Assembly (NCBI GenBank): GCA_017506865.1
Contig: JAFCMP010000257.1
Coordinates: 124,001 to 188,000, forward strand
DNA from: Tribonema minus
Lineage: Eukaryota > Sar > Xanthophyceae > Tribonematales > Tribonemataceae
Direction: 5' to 3'
Length of the DNA stretch: 64,000 nt
Below the pieces are notes generated by a model. It saw only the letters and a program-made list of their open reading frames with translations, was not told the DNA's origin and ran no database searches. Numbering within the stretch: the first letter of the stretch is position 1; the number at the start of each line of letters is the position of its first letter. Positions 1-15,500 of the stretch are shown in pieces. A program made the translations under genes and the position numbers.

Positions 1-3000
1 TGCAAAGCAGCACACACACACGATAACTCAAACTCACCTGCAGTTGCGTCCAATCGACTCCACCTTGGAGTACCCCGTGACCCTGCAGAACTCTGCGTTC
101 ACAAACACCATGGGCGCGCCCGGAACAGTCATCTCGCTGACCACGATGCACGCGGGAAACCCTTCCGCAGCCCTCACAAACTTGCCCAACCAATCATCCG
201 CATCCTCACTGCCGCGCCCGCTCCACGCCTTGCTGCTGGCTGCCAACGCCCCGTCGATACTGCGGCGGTGCGCGCCACTGCGCTGCGCGCTGCTGCCGCC
301 GCCGCCGCTGCCGCGCGCACTGCCGCCGCTGTTGCTGCCCGAGAACAGCGCGCCGCCGATGCTGGCGCGCGTTTTTGAGGCTATGCGGCCAAAGCCGGAG
401 GTGCTGCGTGGGGAGGGTCCGAAGAATGCGCTGCCGCCGCCGTGGCTGAGCCGTGATGCGGCGGCGCTGGTGGTGGAGCTGGCCGTGTTGCTGCGGGGGC
501 CGCCCATGGCAGCGAGCAGCTGGTCCGCCTGGGGGAGTGATATTGTGAGACATAAGATAAGGGTGAGGGTTAGGTTAAAATTAGAGGTTGGGCTAGGGTT
601 ACAGGGTAGGGTTGGCGTAAAGCAGGGTCTGGTGTCTGAGCTGAAGAGGGCGTTGGAAAGCTGGCGGCAGGGAACTTATCAATATAGCATAGCTGGGGAG
701 AGAGTGATTGCAAATGCCAAGAGCTGATGCACCCGATAACTTGGGGCTGGGGTTAGCGTTCTGCAGTGTGAGAGTTGGTGGAGTGGGGTTAGGGTTAGGG
801 TTAGCAGACAGTTACATTGTAGCTGGTGCTCCTAGAAAGGGAATCGTGCTTCTTCTGGTAGAGTCAACCCTGCGAACTTGAAGCTTTGCGCTGCCTCTGC
901 CTCTGATTGGACTTCAATCTGACTGACCATGGAGTGGGAAAACAAGCGTTGGGTTAGGTTTTGAGATGGGCTAAGAGCAACCTTTGACCCTGGACCTAAC
1001 TTTAACAGGTTGCTTTGATAAAAAGCATCAATCAGCCTTAGCTTTCACCACATGATTGCTTCCCTGGGCAGCATCACTGGTGCATTACGCAGTCTGTTCA
1101 TCGCGATGTCTGCACAAGTTGCTGGCGACTCTGGGGTAGCTTTCGTAAAAGGTGAGAGCACTCAGAGTCGGCTGACCTAGGGTTAGGCTTAGGGTTAGGG
1201 TTTAAGGAGGGTTTCCTGAGTTAAACGCATTCTATAAACAGCTGCCAGCCATTTTCTTCTCCTCAAGGATCAGCGAGAGTCGGAAAACTGGCAGGTTCAG
1301 CATAAATCAGCATCATCCCTACTACAAATGGCGCCATTGAAACCTGCAGTTATGCACACTACTAATATCGACCGTGGGATTTGGCTGACCCTTCGGGTTG
1401 AGCGGACCCTGCACTACCTGCATTTGTGAACATCAGGGACACCTGCGCTTGTTAACATCAGGGATATCATCCTAGATATGATACCATATCATACCTACAT
1501 ACCTATCATCATATCACACCTACATAACCTATCATTAGGGTTGGCACATCCGTATTCCGTAGATACACCGTATATCCGTATATACGCGTATATATACCCG
1601 TATCTCAATATTTGGCCTGCGAAATCCGTATAAATCCGTATTTTGGGGATATCAGCCTTAATGCACGTTGCGATGGCACTACTGGTCATCCTGTCTCTGC
1701 TTGAGCTAACGAGGCTGCGTACTGCAGCGGACACCTCCTCCAGAGAGGTTCCGACCTCGGCTCATTAGTTTCTTCTCTCTTGAAGTTGCGCTGGGTTGGA
1801 CACGCTGTGTGACACACGCTCTACGCAACTGGAGATCATTGCAATACTGCGCCTCGCAGCATGGCGGCTGGTGCTACCAGTGCAGTAGCAGCCGCAGGGC
1901 TGGGGCTGCGCCGGGCAGCTAACGCGCATCAGCTAACAGAAGGAAGGCGGAGGGATGTGTGTGCTGTATGTTAGCTACTGTGGTGTGGCGGCGACGATAT
2001 GACACGAGTTGCATAGCTAGCGTCACCAGCCACGTCCCGAACAGTAGTGGCTTGAGCGTTTGCGAGTCCACTGTGGCGATTCAACTAACATCACGCGGGC
2101 ACGCTTGCTGATGATGGCATCGACCTCACTGTTTCTCATTGCCTCACTACATACATATTTTAGCTACCTAGTTGCTGGAAAAGAAAACAAACGCATGGGT
2201 GGCGTATTTGAGAGCTCAAACCATACTTTAGTTGTGAGGCTCATGTCAGATTGGGCATGTGCGAGTCTTGTGTGGGGGGGCCTCCAAGGGGGGGGGGGGG
2301 GGGGGGGGGGATTGGGCATGTGCCATTCAACACGTCAACAGCATCATGATTTCAACGTCTTTCTGCCTGTGTGGTCATCTTATATTGCATCCAAATCACC
2401 CTTGATTTTTCAACTTGAAGTTACGTCGGGAAGTGCCAGTTCCATCGATTTGGGTTTGTCAGATACGGATTTGATATACGGATATACGGAAAATACGCTA
2501 AAATACGTATTTTTACCCGTATATGAAATCTCAATATACGGTTTTTGCCAACCCTACCTATCATCATACCATACCTACATACCCAGCTTGGGATACTGTA
2601 TGTACCTTGGGGTTGGGCGGGCCCTGAACCGCATGCAGTCGGCCGGGCAGCAGGTGCAGCAGAGAGTCCAGCTGCCTGAGGCGCTTCTTGAGATGACTGT
2701 CGGCCACAATCTCAAACTGCACGCCAATGACGTATCGATAGATGCCTGCGAGCGAAGTATGAGAGGATTGAGAAGACAAAAGACAGGTATTAATGAGTTG
2801 CAGCCCCCTGGAGGGTATCAAAGCCAACACATGACTGTTGCTAGAGCTAGGGTGGTAGACACGAAGCTGGTCAATACTGTTTGCCCATCACACCGCCGCA
2901 CATGCCTGCGAGTGACGCTTGAGGTTCAGTCATCAAGATAACGGCTCGGGGCAGGGTGAGTGTTAGATACATCCCTAGGTGGTGTTACAAGCTGCATCGG

Positions 3001-6000
3001 CATGGCTGGTGGGAATTGGGGGCAAATGGCTGCACTCGAGATGCCCATGTCAGTGCAACCTAGATCAGCTGCTGGACACATGTGAATTCAATTGGCACAG
3101 CACTGCAAAAAAGAATCCCGCTAACAAATGTACAACCCTAAGCCGCATGCAGTCGCGGCACTGCCACAACTCAGGGATCAGAAATAGTATGTATTAGCTT
3201 CAAGTTTTCAAGTTCATTCAAAGTTGAAGTTCACAGCGTCCTCACCTGCTCCATCAAACACGGGCCGCATGGAGAGCAGGTTGGTGAACTTGTCGCCGTT
3301 CTTGCGGTAGTTGGTGATGCGCACATGGCAGTCCTGACCACGGCTCAGGCGGCTGCGTATCATGTCAATGGCCTCCGGCTCCGTCTCTGGACCCTGCAGA
3401 AATCTGTGATAGCAGACGGTAGGAGCAAATGTAAGGGTGGGTGGTGGCAAGATCTCAAGCCAGAAAGGGCAAGAGCAATGAGCTGGCAAAATGCAGCAAT
3501 GCAGCACTGTAACAAAGCATCAAGAGGGAGTGCCCCAGTTGAGGCTGACGGTACTGAAGCTACTGTAGCACTGTCACACGCTTTATCCCTCTTTACTGGT
3601 CAGGCAGGGTTAGTAGCGCTGCATTGAATGCCTTGCATACTCCACAGGATTGCTGTGTCTGCTGTCTGACATGCATGCGCGATTGCGTACATACATTCAT
3701 TATAAATATGTTCAACTTCACAGTCAACAAGTGCGACCTTAACGAGAGCCACATAGCTGTCTGCTGGGTCTGTCACATTGGATACATCACACACAAGTCA
3801 GCAACTTCAACCCTGAGACTCACTTGCAGTTGCGCCCCTCCGCCTCCCCCTTGGCGTACCCCGTGACCTTGCAGAAGGCCTGATTCACGTACACCATTGG
3901 CGCACCGGGCTGCGTCACATACCAAAGATGAGGAGCAGCAGCACGCACGGAAGGTTAGCATTAGGATTAGGAACACAACCTTGAAAGCCACATTGTTGAA
4001 ATAAGCGCTGTTTTGTAGCAGTCGGGTTGCACTTGAAGTTGTGCACTTGACGTTGCAGTTTGTTCAAGATCTGTTGAGATCAGTTCGAGAGCTTTTGCAT
4101 GGCTGACTCAGCAATCCTGAGCTAGAATGCTCAGGCTTGTGCGTTCTTCCTTTCCTACACACTAGCACGTGTGTGTGTGACTTGTTGCTGCAATGGCTCA
4201 AGCTTACATTCCTCTGCACGGTGATTTGCGCGATGTCAATATTGCTACCACATGAATATAGAATTTGTACTTTTTATTAATTCTCGCTCAGGGCGCGAAA
4301 AAGCCCAGATGATTGGCATTTGTACCCCTGGACCAAATCATGTACCTGCGTCATGTCCGTCACCACCAGACACGCAGGAAAACTCTCCGCCGCCTCCGAG
4401 AAATTTCTCAGCCACTCCTGCGGATCTGCGCCCCCCTTCCCGCTCCACGCCTCCCCCGTGGCCGCCGCAGCTAGTGCGCTGTCCATCGCCGCCAGCGCCG
4501 CCGCCGCCGCCGCAGCGCTGCCGCCGCCGCCAGACAACGCGTTTGTGTTGCCGCCGCCGCCGTAGCTGCTGCGCGTGCCGCTGTGGCTGTTGAAGTTGGC
4601 GCCACGCACGCCGCCGCCGCCGCCGCCTCCGTAGCTCTTCCTGCTGCCGCCGCCGCCGCCGCCGCCGCCGGTGGCGCTGCTGCTGCTGCCGTGGCGGCTC
4701 TCGCGCTCCGGCGAGCGGAAGTACGTGCGCTGCGGCCGCCGCTGCTGCTGCTGCGCTGCCGCTGCCGCCGCCTGCTGCAGTCCCTGCGCGCCGCTGCTGC
4801 TGCCGCCCTGCGCCGCTGCTGCCGTCGGCAGCGCGGCGCCGCCTGTCGGTGCGGTGTCTACTTGAACTTGCAGCGGAATCAGCTGGTTGAACTTGAGGAT
4901 GACGCCGGTGCTGGTGACGCTCAGGCGCTGAGCCTCGCTGCCGCTTGGCAGCTGCATGCGCAGCTCCAGCAGCAGCGGGAAGAGCGGGCTCGCACAGAAG
5001 TGCGCGTACGAGTCCGTCTCTAGCATCTTGAGGACATCGCCTAGGGCATCATCGAAGATGTCTGCGGCGATGTGCGTGGAGGCCATGTCGGCGAGGATCT
5101 GGTGGCGCATGGCCGCGCTGATGTTGACCTGTGTGCGCGCGCGCGCGAGGTGGGTATGTGGGTTTATATGTTACATGTAACGACGGGGGTACGCAAATAC
5201 ATGAAAACAAATCAAAAGATCATGGAGCTCTAGGTGACAAGGTGTGCTTAGCTGTCAAATTGAATGCTTCCCACCAATGACCGTGGTCGCCGCTGCTGCA
5301 GCAATTGGTCACGAGTCAAACAGTACCACCATATCCACAGTAGTCAAAGAAGAGTTCTGTGTGCATGTTATATGTACTCTGGTCATACACGTGTATGTAC
5401 GTGTGTGATTAAAGTTGGCAGGCACATGAGGCTGGCGTGTGACGGTGAACTTGTGTGAAGTGACTGCTATGTGAAGAGAGGTGAAGTGATTGCTGCCGCA
5501 GGCACCGCGACACCAAAGACACGAAGCCATGTATGTAGAGACCGACGCAAGCTCGTGAAGCTGCACTGCTGTCTAGCGACATAGTGCACCTCCCCACCTG
5601 TTGTTGTCCACAAAAAAGGCGACGAGGTATGTATCTCCTGAATATCGCCAATTACACTTGTTTTACTTGCATTCCCTGAAACAGCACTTGAAGTTCACCA
5701 AACAGCACTTGAAGTTCATCACGGTACCTGATCCGGCGACCCCTCCCGTATGAACCGGTCCACCAGCGCGCTCGCCGCATCCGTAATCGCACTCTGCCGC
5801 CCCGCGCAGCCGCGGCGGTACATGAACCTCAACTTGAAGTTCATCACGTGCTCCCAGAACACCAGGTTCTCCACGCAGTGCGTCACCTCCAGGTGCTGCC
5901 GGAAGACGGCGCGCTGCGCGCTGTCCCTGAGCACCGCCTCAAAAGACGCGCCGCGCGCATCCATGGACGCAGCGTCCGGCACAGCAAACTTGCGCAGCTC

Positions 6001-8350
6001 CGCCACTGCCGCGCCGCTGCTGCTGCTGTTGTGTGCGCCGCTGCCTGCGACCACCGCCCAGACGGGCGCGCACACGCAGCCCCCTGCCTCCGCAGCAGCG
6101 CCGCTGCCGCCGCCGCTGCTGCTGCTGCCGCCGGGCTTCTCGCCGTCCGCGCCGCCCTGCGCCGGCGGCAGCGCTGCCTTGGCGGAGTGCTGCGCGCGCG
6201 ACAGCGACACCCTGTTGAGCACGCCGCTGACCCAGCCCGACTGCTGGCTGTTGCTGAGCGCTGCGTCCATGGTGTCGGTGACGCTGGCCGCGTGCTGTTG
6301 CTGCTGCGCCGCCGCCGCCGCGTCGTTCTCGGCGGCGTTGGCGACGACGGCGCCGCCGATGGCAGCGAGCCACGTGGCCTTGGCAACCGCATTGCGTGCC
6401 GTGAACACGAACGAGGCGTCCGCAGACAGCAGCATGAATGACGCAGCTGCGCCGTCCGCCGGTGCAAGCGCTGCTGCGGAGTCCACGACGTAGCAGCTGC
6501 GCAGGTCGATGCCCTGGTTCATGGCCACCAGCCCGCTGCTGCTGCTGCTGCCTGATGGGTGCTTGCGGCCGAGCAACAGCGCATCCTTGAAGAGGAGTAC
6601 GCGGTGCGGCAGCGGTCCGTCGCGCGTGATGACGCTCAGCGTGCCCTCCATGAGCAGCGGCCGCGCGGCAACAGCCGCCGCGACTGTGCATCATGGGGGG
6701 GGGAGAGGGGCAGGCATGGGCGTGGTGAGGCTGCAGGCGTTGCATACATGCTGTATTGCTCTTCGTGTGTGCCAGATGGGTTGTGTATATGTGTGATTAG
6801 AGTCTGTCGCACTGACTCCAGCACGCTGCATAGTGCACAAACTCTCCATGCTGCCATCTCTCCGGCACAGCAGCACCAGGCCTGGCCTCTCAGCACGACA
6901 ACCACAGTCTCACCCGACCTACACCAACTGTGCGTCTTAACCTAACCCTAGCCCTGCGAGGCTCACCGCTGGCGTCCCCAAAGTCGTAGCGCATGGCCAG
7001 CGCACCCCCCAGGTCCGGAGCCCCCCACTGGTGCATGTCCGCGTAAATGCGCCTCGCGATGCGCGCCAACCGCACCAGCGACAGCGCCGCAGGCCCCGGC
7101 TCCAACTTCAACAGGCTGGGCGTCAACGCGTAGCGCAGCACCTGCTGCACGGGCAGCAGCAGGAGGTCGCTGACACGCGTGTCCCCGGGGGTGGGGGAGG
7201 GGGGCGCGAGGGTGGACGCTTGAAGTTCGCACGCGCGCAGGAAGGCGGCGGCGGACTGGCGCGTCTCCAGTATGTGAAGTTGCTCGCGCGCCTCGTCGAA
7301 GGAGTTGAGGTACGTGGCGTGCAGCTCCAGGGAGCCCTTGATCTGAGCGGGCGGGGGGGAGAAGGAAGTGAGGGGGCTAGGGTTGAGTGTTGAGTCTAGG
7401 TGGGAATACTCTGGGTACATGGGATAATGGCTCAGTTGCAGCACTGCTGGTTTGTGTGATTTGGCAAATTAAGCCAGGTTTCAGTAGTGGATGGTCATAT
7501 TGCAGCATGCAATGCAGTTACACAGTGCTGGAAACAGTGCTTGCATTGGCTTCCTGATTGGGGGCGCATGCCCCTTGCACTGTCAAGCAGTTTGAAACGT
7601 TGGTGTCATCATGTCTTTGAGAAAACGGGAGAGAGTGTACTACTAGACACAATGGCCACCTGTGAGTGCAAATGCGGCAGCACTGCGTGCTTACCTACAT
7701 TACCGCTACTCCAACTGCCACGCGTACTTCAGTCGCAGATGGCAGTTTGAAGGCGCACACACCTGAATCTTGAGCTCTCGTGTCGCCGCGTCTCCTCCTT
7801 CCTTCATCATCGCCGATGTGATCCTCTCCAGCAGGTTTGCGTGGTATGCAGCGATGTGCTGCAAATTGCTGGCGATCATCGCAACATCCTCTGGAGACAC
7901 GTCCGCTGCGGGTGCCGAGCGCGACGGGTCATCTGCGACAGCCTCACGCTTGGCCGCTTGCTGGTCTGCCCAGCGCGCCAGCGGCCGTATGAAGCACTGC
8001 AGCAGCATCTGCAGGCCCTGCACGTAGGCAGTCTCGCAGCTGACGGCGTCCAAATCCTCCTGCGCGTTCGTCAGCGTCGACAAAGGCAGACAGTGAGCTG
8101 CAGCAGACGAGTGATGCCATGCGATCAAACGCCAGGCGTTGAAACGATGCGAGTACACAAGGCTCCAGCTACGACGCACCTTGTGATCGCCGTGACAAGT
8201 TCGATAAGCAGGTGCATCGCGCACGGTGTCTAGCGGGGCCGGAGCCTCTGTAAGTCCCTTGTCGCTGCTGCTGTCATGTTCACCCGAAGATACTACGCTG
8301 GTCTCTGCTAAGGTAGCCACATCGTTTTCCGCCATCGCACCCGTGGCCAT
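1..8350 (-). CDS. DH-PH-RGS-LOV-LOV protein: putative light-regulated Rho guanine-nucleotide exchange factor (3' end outside window)
   Basis: Nine exons join in phase: 8350-8180, 8059-7763, 7342-6967, 6683-5728, 5128-4346, 3909-3824, 3403-3246, 2745-2606, 528-38, giving at least 1,152 residues. The start is the first in-frame ATG (MATGAMAEND). Residues about 58-275 form a Dbl-homology domain (ETAYVQGLQMLL; LLLLPVQQVLRYALTPSLL). Residues about 290-390 form a PH domain (LLMEGTLSVITRDG, LLFKDALLLG). Residues about 505-655 form an RGS domain (VENLVFWEHVMNF, REGSPDQVNISAAMR, MLETDSYAHF). LOV1 (about 840-970) has GRNCKFLQGPET with the flavin-adduct cysteine at 889 and ends RYVIGVQFEIV. LOV2 begins in the last exon and reaches GRNC (C1152) at the window edge. 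Both LOV domains are split by a phase-2 intron just after the GRNC cysteine, suggesting internal duplication. From family knowledge, DH-PH exchanges GDP on Rho GTPases, RGS acts on G-alpha, and LOV senses blue light. Light control of the exchange activity is inference. Confidence 0.85.
1536..2556. mobile_element. Non-autonomous hAT-like DNA transposon in a LOV-gene intron
   Basis: The element begins TAGGGTTGGCA and ends TGCCAACCCTA, an inverted terminal match, and is flanked on both sides by the 8-bp direct repeat CCTATCAT (1528-1535 and 2557-2564). Subterminal regions on both sides are rich in CCGTAT/ATACGG words. An 8-bp target duplication with termini of the TAGGG type is characteristic of the hAT superfamily. 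At 1,021 bp with no transposase-like reading frame it must be non-autonomous. It contains a long G tract at about 2289-2310. Confidence 0.8.
4267..4320 (-). mobile_element. LINE 3'-tail remnant (family B) in a LOV-gene intron
   Basis: About 54 bp match the 3' terminus of the LINE copy at 14539-16838 in the same orientation (starting TGTACTTTTTATTAATTCTC on the plus strand). It lies about 26 bp from the 5' splice site at 4346. Only the extreme 3' end is present, as expected of severe 5' truncation during target-primed reverse transcription. Confidence 0.75.
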
Positions 8351-8680
8351 CACAGCTACGGAGGCTGGTATTGATGAGAGAATCACACGGCGGCGCGCGA
8401 AAAGCTGAGAGATTTTGGGGCTCTGACTGTGTTCTGCGCCGTCAGAGACTGATTCTTGCTGATACGGCCACAGCGCGTCGATTTCACTATCTGCAGGGAG
8501 GACTAGCGACACAGCACGGGATCGCCAGGGCGAGACCGGTGCATTGCGGCTGTCTGCTTCACACTGTGAAGTTCGAACACCAAAACTTCAACTGCGGCGA
8601 TTGTCCTCATCGATGCATCTCTGAGTGTACCTGGTCGCGAAAGCGGCGTATTTGATGCGCAGAGGCTGCTCAGCTTGAGC
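8351..8680. promoter_or_regulatory. Shared intergenic region, presumed bidirectional promoter
   Basis: The 330 bp between the first in-frame ATG of the LOV gene (minus) and the HPPD ATG (plus) must hold the 5' leaders and core promoters of both genes, unless there are unseen 5' exons. I see no convincing TATA box. The minus frame stays open to about 8512 without an upstream ATG. A short plus-strand upstream ATG frame at 8655 ends after a few codons. Confidence 0.35.
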
Positions 8681-11574
<2,894 letters not shown>

Positions 11575-12509
11575 GCGTGTGGAATGTCACATGCATGGGT
11601 AGGTAGGTATCTCTGCGCCTCACCTTTGTGGTGGGGGGCGTGGCCTTGTGGATATTCATAGCTATGAGTGTATTGATGTGGCAGTGCATGTTGTTTGTCA
11701 CTCCCAGCATGTACACACAGTGTCACACACACGTAATCGCAGTACTAGTAGTATCATGATACACCCCTGGCTGCGAAGCGTGGACATGTCAAAATCCTCT
11801 CTTTTGCGATTGTGTACATGTGCTGGCTGGTGTGCATGGGGTTTTTGGCGTGCTGCACCGCCTGACTGTGCTTGACACTTCGCTGGCATTGGTGCTTGCT
11901 TGGCACATGTGCAACATTGCGCTGCATCATTGCTCGTGCCAACAAGACGAAAGGGCAGTGTTGATGCTGCTTTCATAAAAGATCATCTGGGAACTTTGAT
12001 GAAAATGACTTCCATCCCAAAGAAGGGACTTGAGAAAGACTGTACTTTTTATTAATTCTCGCTCAGGGCGCGAAAAAGCCCAGATGATTGGCATCTAGCT
12101 GTAAGGAATCTACATGTCGCATGACAGTCTAAAAGAGTCGCAACGACAACCACTCAAACACCGCCGCCGCCAAATGGCATCTCGGGGTCCTCCCCTACGT
12201 CCTCCTCCGTACCAAGAGAGTGTTACTTTCAGCCTGTGCTTGAACTGTCTGAGATCATCAAGACGTGAGACAGCATGAGTAGAGAAGAGACGTATTTAAT
12301 GTTTTTTTTATTTAAGTAATGGGGCAGCTCAAGGCCGCATTTAGATGAAAGAGTCTACTCTGCAGAGGTTCATCACAGCAGTTGCCTCTAAAAACCAAAG
12401 TTCCCACAAGGTGACTCCCCAACTTGAAATACATCCAAAGAGTGTGTGTGTGCAGAGTGTGCTGTGACACAAGGCTCGTGGTCAATCTCTCAACTACCTT
12501 ACTCTGCAC
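11575..12509. other. Intergenic region between HPPD and the DCAF4-like gene
   Basis: It holds the HPPD 3' region, a LINE tail fragment (12043-12212) and the presumed promoter of the DCAF4-like gene. No convincing exon was seen. Confidence 0.5.
12043..12212 (-). mobile_element. LINE family B 3'-end fragment
   Basis: About 170 bp are nearly identical to the 3' end of the copy at 14539-16838, including the tail and the last codons of the endonuclease ORF (the Gly-repeat coding stretch before the stop). The copy is 5'-truncated and in minus orientation. Confidence 0.85.
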
Positions 12510-15500
12510 ATGAGCGACCGAAGCGGTCGAAAAGACAAGGGCAGGTCCTGGCTGCCGAAGAAAAAGCGTAGGCACGACTCTCGCGAGAGGAGCACAGCAT
12601 CATCATCATCAGCACCAACAGCTCCTCACATACTCGCTGCATTGGAGGAGCAGCGTGCCAGAGCACGCGAAACTGCAGCAGCAACAGCAGCCCTGGAGCC
12701 AGCAGCACCATTAGCTACAGGGCCATCACTGGCAACAGCAGGCACAGATCAACAACTTCAACGGCACAGTAGTATTAGTGCTGAAGCAAAGCAACCAGCT
12801 CGTCATCTACCAGGCTTTGTGTACGATGCATCCACCAATCGCTACTTCAAGCGCAAGGGACTGGCCCAGGTGCCTGGTCTGGCAATTGCCGCCGCTGCTG
12901 CCGCAAACCCCGGACGCAGAAAACTCCGAGCTGATCAGTGGCACGACAAACGAAATGACAATGCCGCGGCACGCAATCTGTTCAGTGCAGCGATTCGGTG
13001 GCGAAGAGGAGGCTGCGGGGACACGGGTGGCATGGAAAGCATGCTGTGTGCATCGCGGCTGCCGACATCAGCAGAGGCATGGGCGAACGCCATCGAGCAG
13101 GGGGGGCCGATAGCAGTTATGGCGGCAGCATGTTCTGCGGGCGTAGTGGTGACTGGACACAAGTATCTGAGCTTCTACAAGGTGAGGCCTCATTTCATGT
13201 TGACTTGGGCAGAAGTGCCTTTGATGTCCTGGAGGGAGTGTTGCAAGTCCACTGTTGAAGTAGAGCACCTATGTGAGCCACCAAGTGCATTGTGATGGGT
13301 ATCCGGATCTCTCAGGTGTGAGATCATCAAAGGTTGTCGCAATGGATATTAATTTGTGCATGACACTCACAAGCGTTGAGGGTAGTGTCTGCTTGCCTGT
13401 GGAGCACCACACATTCACGTCGTATAGGGCAGTGCAGCACCACAAGCGCATTCATGTCACGCACATGCGTTCATTGTGTGTACTAATGTGAACATCGCTG
13501 TAGTCCCGCAGTCTCTGACCGCATTGGTTGTGACCCAGACGCAGTAAGCTGGTTTGAAGTCAACTCAGCTCGTACATGGTGATCCAAGCCAGCGGCTAGT
13601 GGTGACCCTTGCATAACGTGCAGATTCCTTGCAGCATGATATGGGCATGCCTGATTTTGCCGCTTTGACGCTCTCAGAGTTGCATATCGCGCTACTGGCA
13701 GCGCTCGGCGGTGCCTGCGCTAAGTGTTGTGAAATCATTTGCCAATGCCAGGCGCACGCCTGCTACCTCATGCACGTGGCCATGCACAACCTAACCCTAA
13801 CCCTAAGGCGCTGACCTTCCGCTACGCCGCACATGCGCAACTCAGTGACCAGTATGCGCTGCGCCCCCGCATACATGCCCCATGCTGGCACCAGTGTGCG
13901 CTGATGCAGCCTTCACTATGAGAAGGACCATGTTGTGTGCAGCCTGCGATCACCTGTCCTGGCGGGGTCTTTAAGTATTTGGTCGACAGTGCTCACTCTC
14001 AGTCCTGTCGAGCCGGCAGATCACGCGCCAACTCCACTTTCGCAGATTGCGCTGTAGAGTGTGGAGCGCTGCTGCTGCGCAGAAGGTGTCGCCCATGTCA
14101 CTGGCCACAGCGCTCAGCCATACTGCGCGTACTTTCAATAAAGAGCGGAGATTGATCAATTGCGTATGCGCGTCGCTTCTCAGGTGGTGACACACCGCAC
14201 CACCACCACCAGCAGCACCAGCAGCGGCAGCAGCAGCAGCAGCAGCAGCAGCAGTGCTCAGATGCAGCTGCGCTCCGTCCAGGACCTGTGGCTGCCGGAC
14301 GGCGACGGCCTCAACATGTACTTCACGCAGGTGACACTCCAGCAGCTGGACCAGAGCCTGTGGTGCGCGGGCACGTTTGCGTCACCGGGGGGGAGCTCCT
14401 TGGCTGTTGTGCCGGTGCCTTGCCAGGAGGAGGTGCTCATGGTGCCCGACGTCCTGCATTTTACGTGAGTACATGATGAGTACAACTAAACACGTCGTTA
14501 GTACAATACAGTGGTCTGTACACTGTTCACTAGAGAAGCACACCTGTACTTTTTATTAATTCTCGCTCAGGGCGCGAAAAAGCCCAGATGATTGGCATCT
14601 AGCTGTAAGGAATCTACATGTCGTATGACAGTCTGAAAGTGTCGCAACGACAACCACTCAAACGCCGCCGCCGCCAAATGGCATCTCGGGGTCCTCCCCT
14701 ACGTCCTCCTCCATGTGCCCCCCCCCCCTGGATTCTGCCATGTGTGTCCTGACACAGCCAGAGTACGCCATGTGGAGCGCTGCCGACAGTGCCGAGCGTA
14801 AGCACGCCAGGGCGATGCCCTTGAGAGCTTTAGGGCGTGCTCCTCCGGGCACTGACATCCTGCTGGCATACTCCGTCGCCACAGCCTCCAGCAGCTTCCG
14901 CCCCTGCTCCCCGATGCTGTCAAATGACCCTATTGCCAAAGTGGCAAGTTTGTAGCAATTCTGATCATAATGACCAGAATAGTGGGTAGTCTTGGCGGCC
15001 TCTTGGTCGCGGCAGCATCGCTCGGGGTCTGCTGCAGTCTTCGCCGCCCGCGACGCCACCTGTGCCTCGAAGCAGGTAACGTCCACCATGAGCGGTAGGT
15101 GGCGTGTCGGGTCGTCGTAGCCGGTCACCGGGAAGGCGTCGGCAGGCAGCACGATGTCCATCCTGCGACTCCTCGGCGGCCCGGCGGACCCCAGAAACGG
15201 CGTGTAGTCCTCGTCCACCAGTCCCGTTTTGAGGTATTGCCGCAGGATGCGCTGCGTGGCCCTCTTGACGCTATTGTGGACGATGGTGTCGTGCGCCTTG
15301 ACGCGTGGCGCTTGACACAGCCGTGCATGCAGGGTGCCGCCCGGCGACTTCCCGCACAGCTTGCAGCCTGCCGTCTGCTCTTCTACTCCGATGGCGCGTT
15401 TGACGGTCAGCTGCCAGGATAGGCCATCGAACGAAGCCGTTGTGGAGTACACGGGCTCGTTGAGGAATGCCATGCCGATCGAGTGCATGTGGCGCTGCGA

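Noticed and set aside
44..727. Long plus-strand ORF opposite the LOV2 exon
   Set aside because: It is antisense to a phase-supported LOV exon, its composition (RCALLPPPPLPRAL) reflects GC-rich repeats read backwards, and it runs into intron repeats.
2060..2941. 293-codon plus-strand ORF
   Set aside because: It crosses the hAT element end, a long G tract and an antisense LOV exon, and shows no family motif.
5750..6493. Plus-strand ORFs opposite the PH-RGS exon
   Set aside because: Shadow frames of a GC-rich coding exon; the minus strand has clear PH and RGS motifs and consistent splice phases.
13800..13925. Possible extra exon of the DCAF4-like gene (FRYAAHAQLSDQYALRP)
   Set aside because: Open and preceded by CCCTAAG, but inserting it breaks the exact phase match between exons 1 and 2 (phase 0 to 0) unless a matching donor exists, which I did not find.
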